DNA from: Emydura subglobosa
Lineage: Eukaryota; Chordata; Testudines; Chelidae
DNA: 64,000 nt
Assembly: GCA_007922225.1 (NCBI GenBank)
Contig: ML679966.1
Location: 54,556,742 to 54,620,741 of the forward strand
Direction of reading: 5' to 3'
Shown: positions 35,138 to 46,261 of the stretch, in pieces
Layout of the letters: every line of letters starts with the position of its first letter
Position numbering within the stretch: the first letter of the stretch is position 1
Made by a program: the position numbers and the translations under genes
The notes under the pieces: generated by a model
What the model was told of the DNA's origin: nothing
Database searches by the model: none
The model's input: only the letters and a program-made list of their open reading frames with translations

Positions 35138-35470
35138 CAGGGGTCCCCAAACTTTCAGCTGCCAGGGCCACATCACTCAGTCTTGCTTTTATGGTGGGCC
35201 ATAGCGGCTCCTCCTGGCCAAGGTGCTGGGCCCACACCCCGTGGAGAAGGGCGGATGGAAGGGGTGTGCCAGGAGGGGGGAGCGGCCACTACACAGCGCT
35301 GCTTGGGGCCAGGAACAGCTCCTCCTGGCCAGGATGCTGGGCCCACGTCACATGGGAGAGAAATGGGGGGGGAAGGAGTGGAGCCGGGAGAAGAGAATTG
35401 ACTCAGTGAGCCTGTCAAAATGTGTCAGGGGTCCGGATGCAGCCCACAGGCCATAGTTTGGGGACCCCTG
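35138..35470. mobile_element. hAT-type MITE (CAGGGGTCCCCAAACT ends)
   Basis: Terminal inverted repeats are perfect for 16 bp (CAGGGGTCCCCAAACT), and an exact 8-bp duplication CCTTAGGG flanks it at 35,130-35,137 and 35,471-35,478, the hAT target-site length. The ends match the Charlie-type hAT terminus. Inside, a ~35-bp unit containing 'gctcctcctggcca' occurs twice (35,206 and 35,319). There is no transposase, so it is non-autonomous. Confidence 0.92.
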
Positions 35471-35477
35471 CCTTAGG

Positions 35478-35749
35478 GTATGCCTATACTGCAATTAGAC
35501 ACCATGGCTGGCCCATGCCAGGATCAAGGGATTCAGGCTGCCGGGCTCTTTAATTGCAATGTAGATTTCTGCACTTTGGCAGGAGCCTGGAATCTTGGAC
35601 CCTGAGAGGAGGGAGAGTCCCAGAGTTAGGGCTACAGCCCAAGCCCAGAGGTCTACACAGCAATTAAACAGCCTCACAGCTTGAGCCCTGTGAGCCCAAG
35701 TCAGCTGGCATGGGAAAGCAGTGGGTTTTTAATTGTAGTGTAGACATAC
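35478..35749. mobile_element. second MITE, 'gtatgtctacactgcaatta' family
   Basis: Ends 'gtatgcctatactgcaatta' (35,478-35,497) and 'taattgtagtgtagacatac' (35,730-35,749) are inverted copies at 17 of 20 positions. Related inner blocks ('tttaattgcaatgtaga', 'gtctacacagcaattaaaca') make a near-palindromic interior. Its left edge touches the duplication of the hAT MITE. The target duplication is unclear. I know this family as abundant in turtle DNA. Confidence 0.8.
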
Positions 35750-36475
35750 TATTGCTTCTGGGTGCTTAGTGGAGTAATAGGCAGCGGTAGAGTGGCACCA
35801 CTATCAAGCAATGTAGATGATAAACTTACAATTGGAATTTGCCAAGTGAAAGAATTTGAATATAGCTGGCCCATATGGTTCCATGACACAATAGCAAGGA
35901 TAATAAAAACACTGGCAGTGACAAAGAAGCACGTACAAGTCGGTTCAAAGGTATTTGACATTAACTGTATCTATTCAAGAGCAATAGCCCTATAAGCAAG
36001 TTCATGAAAGGTTGACGACAAGAATATTTTGTCACATGAGTTAGCTCTTGTATCAACCTCAGTATTCACTGACTCAATATTCACTGGTGATAGTTGCAAA
36101 AGAGGAACTGGTGGGAACATCGATATTATCAGAGGATAAAGATGCATTTGTCTTACTCTTGTACCATTGCCTTGAACAGAACTTAATATCTTTAGTGATT
36201 ATGGAACTTCCAGTCCACAAGAGAGCTTAATAGACATCCAAGCTACTGCAGAGCAACACTGGAACATTGCACCTGGACTGTTAGCTGCACATACACTCTC
36301 AGGCTGTGATACAGTAGCTTCCTATTTTGGCATCAGCAAAGGCACTTTGTTGAAGGGTCTGTGAGCTGGACACTCCCTTATCCTGCTGGGTGACGTCAGT
36401 GCAGCAATGCCAGATGTCATTGAACAGGTAACCAAATTCATGGCTGTATTCTACAGACAATCGAATTATGCCACT

Positions 36476-37034
36476 TTAAAAGAATTAGGACCTATTTTAT
36501 GATACCCTCCTCCAGCCAGACCAGGTTTTCCTCTTGCTGAGTCAGCTCACTCCATGGATTAATTTGTCTGAGGCTCTCAAGGAATCCAGGGAAGCAGTTT
36601 CCAGCAGGGTTAGTTGTTTTATATAAGCCTTCTTAAACAAAATCAAAACCTTGCAGACTCTTCCCTCAGACAAGTAGTTACTTCCCCAACTCTGTTCCCT
36701 CACCAATAATGCCAATAACCAAAATTTCCTGGCTTCTACCTCATAGCCCCCCCCCCAAAAAAAAGGACGGTCTCCCTTCTCTCCCTTTGGTTTCTGGAGC
36801 AATTTATCTCTGCAGCAGCTCTAGTATCAGTCCATTGGGACCACTGCCCTCAGCCCCCCGCTTTCTGGAGAGTGTTGCAGTTCCCTCTTCCCCTCTCCAC
36901 TGCCCTCTTTTATAAGGGTCAGCTAATTAAGTTCTAGCTCTTTCCCAGGTGCAGTGGGACAGGGCTAATCAGCTAGCTAGCCATCTGCAGGGCTCTGACC
37001 CTAGGGGATTGGTATCCTTATACCTTTACAGCAG
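36476..37034. mobile_element. insert within the GCDT-family pseudogene, class unknown
   Basis: About 560 bp with no match to the protein family separates 'KFMAVFY' from the 'KIGKGTT' block, which are close neighbours in intact relatives. The insert includes a (C)10(A)9 run at 36,750-36,768, many pyrimidine tracts and no coding capacity. A solo LTR would fit; no terminal duplication was found. Confidence 0.4.
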
Positions 37035-37436
37035 CCACACTGGAAGCATGGCAGAAATCATGGGCGGCAAAAATTGGCAAAGGTACCACATCAACACCAA
37101 AGCTTAGCTCCTTACCACCAATAACTGAAGTATTTGCTGAAAATGTAAAATGAGCACATCTTCAGGCATGTGTGTGCAAAAGTGCTTTGGATCTGGATGC
37201 ACCACCACTTGATCCTCTGCAGTGTGTGTGAATACACCATGACATTTCCAAGTCTTGTTTCCAAACACTACACCAGACAATGTCGTGTTTGCTCCTACAG
37301 GTATTTTGAAGTTAACCAAGTGCTCTTGTGAGAGTGATGCTCTGTGTAATCTATTAGATCTGTATATAGCAGTGCCAAACTGCCATGTACCATATTCTGT
37401 ACATGCCAAGGAGATGTGATGTGTTGCAATGAATGG

Positions 37437-38395
37437 AAAAAATAAGCATTAGCATTTAGAAATGAGAACAGCAATGACAAGTGGTGAGAAGGAACACTAG
37501 TAATCATTTATAATGATTAAAAATGAAGTATTTAACTAAAATTATTGTTACTATAATTATACATTTGTTTATATATATATATATATTGTTTATATATATA
37601 ATGACAATGAATTTATAATGAATATTTTCACATTAACAAGAGTGGTCACTGTCTCAAATGAAAATTGAGGTTCATGCTATACCCCCAATTCCCTCCTCAA
37701 ATACTCAAATATGTGTTAATTTTCAAATATGTGTTATTGATTCATATTGCAAATGTTAAATTCATTGCATTTCATATATTAGAACTCTTCTGCCTTTATT
37801 TTGTATGCCCCAAATCATGCAAACTCTTACTGATTAAGAGGAGGCAAGAGTGGAATAAATATTGATATTTCAAAATGGTTAACAGTGATAGTGTCATGAG
37901 GCAGAGTCTTAAAATGAATGGTGCTGAGATACAAAATCCACAAAACAAACAAATAAGCCAAAAAAAAATCTTGTATGGATCCTAAAGCAAGGTTCACCAG
38001 AGTGGCTACCAGACTATTCCATCCTTCACCTAAGGAGAAGATAATGTAACCCACAGTCTGTATCATATCCCCCTCAACTGAACCACACAAAGAATAAGAG
38101 TCTACTTTTGTCTTTGCCTAATATAGTTACTCCTTTAGCTCAAGATGTCCAAGTCTTTTAGTGCCAAAAGCCTAGGTTTTAATACCTGCTGATAATTCAG
38201 GTAGGGGTTTTGTGCAGCTGTCAACATCAGCCTTAAGCAGTCCTCGTGCATCCTGAGTGCGAGGACTCAAATTGTCTCCAGATCAGGCATAGAGGCAGGA
38301 AAAAAAGGAATACTTCATGCATCCGCTCCACTTTGTTCACTCGTGTACTATGAACGAGTCTGATTCTTAGCTTTGTTGTACGTAGTGTTGTACAT
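37437..38395. other. AT-rich stretch with (TA)n and a tRNA-like block
   Basis: A (TA)n run lies at 37,570-37,600. At 38,125-38,200 'tagctcaagatg' and 'ggttttaatacctg' resemble pol III boxes A and B at tRNA-like spacing, possibly the head of a tRNA-derived SINE, but no SINE body follows. Confidence 0.35.
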
Positions 38396-38525
38396 AGTGT
38401 TGTAGTGTTTCAGTCTACAGGATATTAGAGAGACAAGGTGGGAGAGATAATATCTTTTATTGGACCAACTTCTGATGGTGAGAGAAACAAGCTTTCCAGC
38501 TTGCACAGAGCTCTTAGGTTAGAAT
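38396..38525 (-). mobile_element. Penelope-like element terminal fragment
   Basis: Carries 'caggatattagagagacaag', 'gagataatatcttttattgg' and 'gagagaaacaagctttc', the same terminal sequence as the larger copy at 56,360 and, reversed, at 57,390. Coding orientation of the family here is minus. Confidence 0.75.
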
Positions 38526-41500
38526 TTCGTAGTCCTGTGAATTACATTAAAATAAGCCCAATGCCATACTTAACTGAACAACAACAGGCCATTGTTTGGT
38601 TTCTAAAAAACGTATCCTAATTGCTTGCTTAGTGGTGCACCAAAGATAAACCGAGCAGTCAGCAAACTCAAGTGATTTGTTGTTTGCTCAGATGATGGCA
38701 TCTGATCAGGAAGTAAATGTGGTCTTTAACATCCTAGTTTTCTGCTATGATGCCCTTTACTTTACAGCTTGCTATTTTATAGTACTTAGCTTCAAATCAC
38801 GTATCAATACACAATAACAAGATATGAAAATAACATCATAAAACACAAATTGCAGAAAGATGCATCAGAACCATAACAAGAAATGTTAGAAACATCTGAA
38901 ATAAATAATATTCGAGAGTAGAATTACCCAGTTTGCTAGTAGAATTACCCCTGAATACTTTCTATGCATGGATTATTTACAACACACACATTTCACGGAA
39001 AAGCATTATACCATGCAACATGATATGTTGCCCATACAAAAAACCAAAATAACATCATTAGCCACATCTAAACAGCTTCATGGTAGGTTTTCCTTTTTGT
39101 GATTGGTTTAAACAAGTGGGAGATAAAGCCTTATTATAAATCACTTGAAAGGCTCACAATTTGAAATAGTTATGCTAGCTCTCAGGCTTTCTTCCCTTTC
39201 TGTCTTTTGCTGTACAGCTGGAGATAGTTTAGTAAGACTCTTCTGTCACCTAATGATTTAATCTTTGCTACTCAGCAGAGGGGAAAAAAGTTTGTGCACT
39301 AAAAGAGAGGAAGGAAGGATTTTAGGCAGAACAAAGTCCAACACAAAATTATGTATGTGAAAGTGTGTTAACTAAGAGCATTAGAATACAGCAACTGGTA
39401 TGAAAAGTGGTCTTTTATTTAATAAACACTTCTCAAAGGCTTGTGAGTCCTGACAGTATTTATGGACAGAGATCAGATGGTTCCATTTTCCTCTGATTCT
39501 CCCTCCATGGAACTTCTTTGATCAGTTGAAATTGGACACGTGGCTCTGCTGCCATAAATTTTGTGAAGTGGTCAGTTAAATGAGACCTTTCTCAGTAAGC
39601 ATTTCCACTACATTTTAAAGGCTCTTTAATGAGAGAAACAAGAAGACTTTATAAAACCATCTGAAAATGTAGTAGTGGATTGTTCATTAATACAACAAAC
39701 TAGCGATCAGTGTTGCAGTTTCTGTGTAGAATTCTATAAAGATCCTAAATTATTAAAAACTAACTTTGTAATTCTTTTTAACTCACCAGTTTTACATTTT
39801 GCATTGCATGATATTTTAAATTACTCTAACCCTGACAGTTGTTTACTACATTATTCCTCAACTAGTGAGTCATTATGGGCTCTATGGAAGCAAGAGCTGT
39901 GCCAGAAAAATCTTACACTTAATTTCAGGAAAGAAACAGAATGTTAGGAATAATATGGATAATACACATTTGCTATATGGCTGAGGAGACATTTTTTCCA
40001 CATTACATTCTAAAGATTGGTATGGTTTTGGCTCTAGGCTCTTTACGTGAGGCTTTTAGGATTCAACTGCTGAAGAGTCAATTCCTGTTTCAGGATGCAA
40101 ATGTTTCTTCAGGTTGTGCCAGTCAGATTCAGGCTCTGTATTTTAAAGCATAGTCCTGTAACTAGGACAGAGCATGAAGTCATATCTCCACAGCATGGAG
40201 TAAGACCACTTGAACATGCTCCAGAGTAGTTTTCCCTGTCTGTGTATGTGTCTGTTAGCTTTTGTAGATAAAGCTAGTGCTTTAAAATAAAAGCCACACT
40301 TTGTGCCACAATAACCTACTTCTTCACAGCAGAAACTAGGAAAAGCAATAGATCTTATACAACTTAAAGGGCAGGAGCTGTGAGGTCAATAAAGAGCAAT
40401 AAAGACTGAAAATGCAGTCTCTCCCATTCTTATTTTTAATTTGGCTTTTGATTTTATTCTGAAACAATTTTATATGAAACCTGAGAAAGATATAATATGG
40501 ATACTTTCAAGCAGCTTGAGTCTGAGGGGGGAATGGCAAATTTGTTTTCCTGAAATCCACATTTATTCATTTCTGAAGTATATGACCATATTGTGTGCAT
40601 AAAAATTACATTACATGGTTACGCTAAATCTGCATGCAGTTAGCTCTGTCAAACAACAAACAGCTCTGCTACACTAAAACACTTTAAAAGCATTATATTA
40701 TTATATAGCAATAGAAAAACTACTTTCCAGTAAATTTTATGAAGATTTATTTTATAAAGATTCCATACAAGCTTGTGATCTCCAGTGTGACTGAAACCCA
40801 TGTAGTAGTAAACCAAGAATAGTAAACTCTTACTTTATTTGCCTGATGATGCCTGATTTGTTCCATTTGCTTTAGCAAAGGTCATGCAAAAATAATCAAC
40901 TCAAAGCTCTGATAATTTGAAATGGAGATTAATTGTATAATTTTAATTGGAATCATAAACTAGAATGCATATATGTTAACTACTATCTGCAGTCTAGATG
41001 AGCCAAACAAAAAAACCCAACCCCATGCCCTGCAGTAGATAATTTACCATCTTAGAGGTTAGAGGTTCAAAGAAAAGTAAATTAATTTAATTAACCCATC
41101 TATATCTGAACCAGCTGAGGCCCCAGCTTTTAGTGATATTGTCATTAGTGATTCTAGGGCTGGACAAAGTGGTTCACACCATTATGCTACATTTCAGAGT
41201 TCCCCTAAGACTGGAAGGCAATTCAGTCCCTATGGCCATTTAATTCTTTGCATCTCTGCAGCCACTGAGGATGACACTTGTGGTAATAATTGTTGTGATG
41301 TTTTCACTATACATCCAGAACTAAAACTATCTGCTCATTTCACTAAGATCTCCAGTTTTTAATTACCAGTACTAAAAACATTAACAGGATTCAAAACTGT
41401 TACTTAGTCCCCCAAGCCTACAAACATGTAAATATATGCACAAGTTTCTGTACCTCAGTAGTCCCATGACTTCAATGGGTTGATAAAATAGAACAGATGC

Positions 41501-43039
41501 CAGAACCCATTATTAATGACTTATGCCATCTGGTCTTCTGAAGACCTGAAGGCCATTTTTATAATAAATGCCTCAATTGTATCCTGATGAATATACACAG
41601 AGGCACAAATAGGCAGTGCCATGTGCAGGAACACATACGTTTTCCCATGTGATCGTAAATTTTTCATTCAGACAGCAACTTTAATCTGACCTGCACTTAT
41701 GTTTTGAAAGCATAATTTAAAACCAATTAATTTGTCCTCAAAATTCTATACTTTTTAAAATAACAGAACTGATCATTCTTGTATATGCAAAGTGAAATGC
41801 ACAGCCCCCGCATTAAAAATTTATGTATAAACTGTTTTTCAGAATTACTTGTATAAAAAATGTCAGACTCATTAAAGCAGAATTTCTGATCAAGAAATCT
41901 TTTTTCTGTGTCACAATGAAGCTGTCATTTTACTGCAACCCAAATCATTTCATGATCTTTCCTCGAAGCCTCAAGTATATGTTGAACAGAAAAGGCAACA
42001 AGATTGAATGAAGCTCAGTGGAACACCACATATTTCAGGGAAGAAGAACAAGTGTTCATCAGAACTCTGGGATCTCAGCAATCTTAAAATGACTCCTTTC
42101 ATCCATGATAGGTCCTATATACAAGTTACAAGTACCTCAACACTATTGAAGGCCACTGTTAGGTCTAAAAGTATTAGCAAGGAAGTCTGACTTCTGTCCA
42201 TAATGCTGAGAAGTTCTTTATGAGAACAAACAGTGCTGTCTCCCCATTTTATCCATATTTAAGGCTTATTGGAAGGAATGTAGGACACTGGAGGAAGCCA
42301 TGAAGATGGTGATAGGGCATTTCCTAATCTCTTGATGTACTGGGCAGGTGTGTTTCTTCCCTGAAGGCCCAAACATGTACCCACCAGCTTAACTTGGCCT
42401 TGTTGGCTCTCATGCTCAATATATCCATGAGGCAACAGCAGAAGATCCTGAGAAGATTTGTACTTCAGTTTAGACTTCAACATTTTATTTGGTGAGATCA
42501 AGGACAATGAATTCCAGTTTGTTGAATAAAGACTAGAGCTGCACATTTTTAGCGATGGCTGGGGTTTCAAAAGTACTTGTGTTGATTATGAATACAAATC
42601 AATGAGAAATACCTTTTTCTGAGTGCATATAGTAATCGCAGAAATATATATGACTTTCCTTATGCCTTAACTCATCAGGAGACCTTGTTTGTTAAGGACA
42701 GTTTGGCTTCAGGTTAAGATAGAAGAATAAATTGTAACAACAAATAGTTTGAACACATATCAATATACATGAAATATTTAATTATCACTTACTATTTGTG
42801 TGATGTATTGAGTTAAAAGGGTAACTGCATGAATATGACATACTAAATTCATTCTATTTGCTGTTGCAATCATTATACTGTCTTCAAGAGTGTTACAAAG
42901 CTTTTCTCAAGCATGAAGGGGAAGGTTAGACAACATTTTAAAAATATTATTTGTTAATAAATAAGATTCTGGGTTTCAGTATATTAATAGAGTAATGGGT
43001 TTTATTCTCCTCTATATTCATTATAGAGACCCAAATAAG
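38526..43039. other. unique AT-rich non-coding stretch
   Basis: No genes or clear repeats are seen in 4.5 kb; open frames are short and unmatched. Confidence 0.45.
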
Positions 43040-43092
43040 TAATCTCTGATCCCTGTGGAAAGCCAACAGGTGCAGAGGAGCACAATGTTTGG

Positions 43093-43512
43093 GTGGAGAC
43101 ATCCCGTAGGGATGAATTTATTAAAGAAGGAACTCTATATCCTAGTAAAGCCTATAGGACAGAAGTTGGTGGAGCGAGTGAGGAACCATCAAACGTAAAA
43201 GAGTCCCATTTAAATATAACATATGAAGGCAAGCAACTGAATACTTACAAAATGTACAAATGCTTATATACAAATGTTAGAAGTCTAAATACTAAGATGG
43301 GTGAACTAGAGTGCCTGGCATTAAATGAGGCTATTGATGTAATAGGCAATATGGAAACTTGGTGGTATGAGAATAATCAATGGGACATGGTAATACCAAG
43401 ATATAAAATACATAGGAACGTCAGAGTAGGCAGCACAGGGGTGGGGATGGCACTCGATATGAAGGAAAGCATAGAGTCATATAAAGTAAAAATCTTAATT
43501 GAATCAAACTGA
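43093..43512 (+). pseudogene. CR1 endonuclease, N-terminal fragment
   Basis: 139 codons open. From residue 56 the fragment follows the apurinic-type endonuclease of CR1 LINEs: TNVRSL, EAIDVIGNMETWW with the motif Glu, then a W..VIPRYKIHRN block and STGVGMALDM. The catalytic ETWW block is kept, but Asp/His motifs lie beyond the stop at 43,510 and in other frames (43,662-43,919 reads the later GDFN-like and ILELVLTGTQ blocks). Acts, when intact, in target-primed nicking of genomic DNA. Confidence 0.75.
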
Positions 43513-45010
43513 ATTTGATGGATAGAATCTGTATGGATAGAAACTCCATGCTGAACAATAAGAGTATAGTGGTAGGAATATACTACTGACTAGGATGGTG
43601 ACAGTAATTGTGAAATGCTCAGAGAGATAGAGATGATACAAAGGCAGAAAATGCAAAAATAATGGATGATTTAAACTATACTCATATTGACTGGGTATAT
43701 GTTACCTTAGGAAGGGATGCAGAGATAAAATTTCTAGACACCATAAATGACTGCTTCTTGGAGCAGCTTGTCCTGGACCTCACAAAGGGAGAGGCAATTC
43801 TTGAGTTAGTCCTAACTGGCACACAGGATCTGGTCCAGGAGGTGAATATAGCTGAACCACTCAGTAATAGTAACTGTAATATAATTAAATTTAACGTCTT
43901 TGTAGGGGAGAAAATATGAAAGAAACCCCTACTGTAGTGTTTAACTTTAAAAAGAGGAACTTCAGAAAAATGAGGAAGCTAGATAAACAGAAATTGAAAT
44001 AAATAGTCACAAAAGTGAAATGACTGCAAGTTGCATGGAGACTATTTAAGAACACCATAACTGAGGCTCAGGCAAAATGTATTAAAAAGACCCCCAGTAA
44101 GAGGACCAAAAAAAATGCCACCATGCCTAAACAGCAGAGTGAAAGAGGTGGTTAGAGGCAAAAAAGGAATCCTGTAAAAACTGGAAGTCAAATCCTAGTT
44201 AGGAAAATAGAAAGGAGCATAAATTCCTGCAAGTCAAGTGTAAAAGTATAATAAGGCAAGCCAAGAAAGTTTTTGTGTCCTTAGATAATTGATCTTCAAA
44301 TTCTAACAGCAATATATTTTTAAGTACATCAGAAGCAGGAAGCCTGCCACACCACTGGACAATCAAACTGCTAAAGGAGAACTCAAGAAAGAAAAAGCCA
44401 TTGCGGAGAAGCTAAATGATTTTTTTGCATAGGTCTTCACTGCAGAGGAACCGGGGGGCCTTAGGTGCCAAGCTAGGGAATTCTCCCAGACAGAGGGATC
44501 AAAAGAAGAGGTTTTGGAACAAATTGATAATTTAAGCCATAATAAGTCACTAAGACCAGATGACAGTCACCCATGAGTTCTGAAGAAATTCAATTATGAA
44601 ATTACAGAACTACTAACTGTGGTATGTAACCTATCACTTGAGTCAGGCTCTATCCCAGATGACTGGAGGATAACTACTATAACACTGATATTTTAAAAAG
44701 GGATCCAGAGGCAATCCTAGCAACTATAGGCCAGTAAGCCGAATTCCAGTAATAAGCAAATTGATTGGAACTATAGAAAGGAACTAAATTATCAGACACA
44801 TAGATAAACGTGGTATGTTGAGGGGAAGAGTCAGCAAGACTTTTGTAAAGGGAAATTGTGTTTCACCAATCTTATAGAATTCTTTGACTGAGTCAATAAA
44901 CTCAAGGACAAGAATAATCCAGTTGATACAGTGTACTTAGACTTTCAGAAAGTCTTTGACAAAGGTCCCTCGCCAAAGGCGCTTAAGCAAACTAAGGTAT
45001 AAGAGAGAAG

Positions 45011-45412
45011 GTGCACTCCTGGATCAACAACCGGTTAAAAGATAGGAAACAAAGGGTAGGAATAAATGGTCGGTTTTTACAATGGAGAGAAGTAAATAGC
45101 AGGGTCCCTCAAGGATTTGTTCTGGGACCTGTGCTGTTCAATGTATTCATCAATGATCTGGAAAAGGGGGTGAACGATGAGGTGGCAAAGTCTGCAGAAA
45201 ATACAAAATTACTCAACATAGCTGACTGTGAAGTGTTACAAAGGAATCTCACAAAACTGGGTGACTGGGCAACAAAATGGCAGATGAAATTCAGTGATGA
45301 TAACTGCAAAGTAATCCATGTTGGAAAAAATAATCCTAACTATATATACAAAATGATAGAGTCTAAATCAGCTGATACCACTCAAGAAAGAGATCTTAGT
45401 CATTGGGGATAA
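45011..45412 (+). pseudogene. CR1 reverse transcriptase, C-terminal fragment
   Basis: 133 codons open. Contains the VPQG.VLGPVLFNVFINDL block and the region around motif C. Motif C reads SAENT instead of FADDT, so both metal-binding aspartates are replaced. The following LQRNLTKLGDWATKWQMKFS and CKVIHVGKNN blocks are standard for CR1. Dead through substitution even if the frame were restored. Confidence 0.8.
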
Positions 45413-45529
45413 TTCTCTGAAAACATGTGCTCAATGTAGTGGCAGTCAAAAAAGCTAACAGAATGTTAGGAACCAATAGGAAAGGAATAGATAATAAGAT
45501 GACAAATATCATAATGCCATTATATAAAT

Positions 45530-45653
45530 TAGGGTGACCAGATAGCAAGTGTGAAAAATTAGGACAGGAGGTGGGTGGTAATAGGCACCTATATTAGAAA
45601 AAGCCCCAAATACCAGGACTGGCCCTATAAAATCCAAACATCTAGTCACCCTA
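45530..45653. mobile_element. hAT-like MITE inserted in the CR1 LINE
   Basis: 124 bp. Ends TAGGGTGACCAGAT and ATCTAGTCACCCTA are inverted copies with one mismatch. A perfect 8-bp duplication ATATAAAT stands at 45,522-45,529 and 45,654-45,661, and removing the element restores the CR1 text 'tatataaatctatggtac'. TSD length and terminal T/CAGGG suggest the hAT superfamily. Confidence 0.92.
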
Positions 45654-46261
45654 ATATAAATCTATGGTACATCCAGATCTTGAGTACTGTGTGTAATTCT
45701 GGCTGCGCCATTTAAAAAAAACAGAAAAGATATATTAGAACTGGAAAAAGTGCAGAGAAGGACAACAAAAATGATTAGGTGTATGGAACACCTTCCACAC
45801 AAGGAGAGATTTACAATATTGGGACTGTGAAGCTTAGAAGAGATGACTAAGGGAGGAGATGATAGAATCATAAATGGTATGGAGAAAATGAATAGGGAAG
45901 TGTTTCTTACCCTTTAGCATAACACAAGAACCAGGAGTCACCCGATGAACTGAACAGCCAGCAGGTTTAAAATAAAGTGCTTCTTCACACAGAGCACAGT
46001 CCACCTGGTGAACTTATTACCATGGGATGTTGTGAAGGCCAAAACTATAAATGGGTTAAAATGAATTAGATAAGTTCACAGAGGACAAGTCCATCAGTGG
46101 CTATTTGCCAAGATACTCAGGGATGCAACCCCAATCTCCAGGTGTCTCTAAACCACCAATTGCCAGAAACATCTGATGCTAGCCAGTGTCAGAGACAGTA
46201 TACTGGGCTAGATGGACCATTGGTCTGACCAAATATTCCCATTTTTATGCTCATATCCCAT

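Larger units (their letters stand above)
34995..37436 (+). pseudogene. broken gene of an uncharacterised 'GCDT / Cys-rich tail' family
   Basis: Four blocks match, in order, an uncharacterised protein family I know from many invertebrate and some vertebrate genomes. Block 1 (34,995-35,133) reads EEIANINDTNEAQIQESYKE and ends CIDPL. Block 2 (35,753-36,075) contains QVGSKVFDINCIYSRAIAL and KNILSHELA. Block 3 (36,110-36,470) has DKDAFVLLLYHC, LLAAHTLSGCDTVASYFGI and DVIEQVTKFMAVFY. Block 4 (37,050-37,436) has KIGKGTTSTPKLSSLPP, ILKLTKCSCESD and LPCTIFCTCQGD, a Cys-rich tail. Block 3 recalls a PIN-type nuclease fold (in relatives an SDDTDVF run with paired Asp), but that is inference. Stops, shifts, an internal deletion and three insertions show it is dead. 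Function of the family is unknown to me; wide, patchy occurrence suggests a mobile-element passenger. Confidence 0.7.
43040..46258 (+). mobile_element. CR1-type LINE, nearly full length, inactive
   Basis: Plus-strand fragments give the second ORF of a CR1-group LINE. The endonuclease starts at 43,256 (KCLYTNVRSLNTKMGELE), reads through VIGNMETWW and GVGMALDM to 43,510, and resumes at 43,662 (DLNYTHIDW). Reverse transcriptase blocks follow: SGSIPDDWR near 44,644, YLDFQKVFDK near 44,937, RVPQGFVLGPVLFNVFINDL at 45,091-45,150, then KSAENTKLL where active enzymes have F-A-D-D-T. The 3' end reads 'gacagtatactgggctagat' to 'cccatttttatgctc'. There are many stops and shifts. A 124-bp MITE interrupts it at 45,530. 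It encodes no functional protein. Confidence 0.88.

Noticed and set aside
38125..38215. tRNA gene from box A and box B-like motifs
   Set aside because: No cloverleaf can be drawn and there is no T-run terminator; at most a tRNA-derived SINE head.
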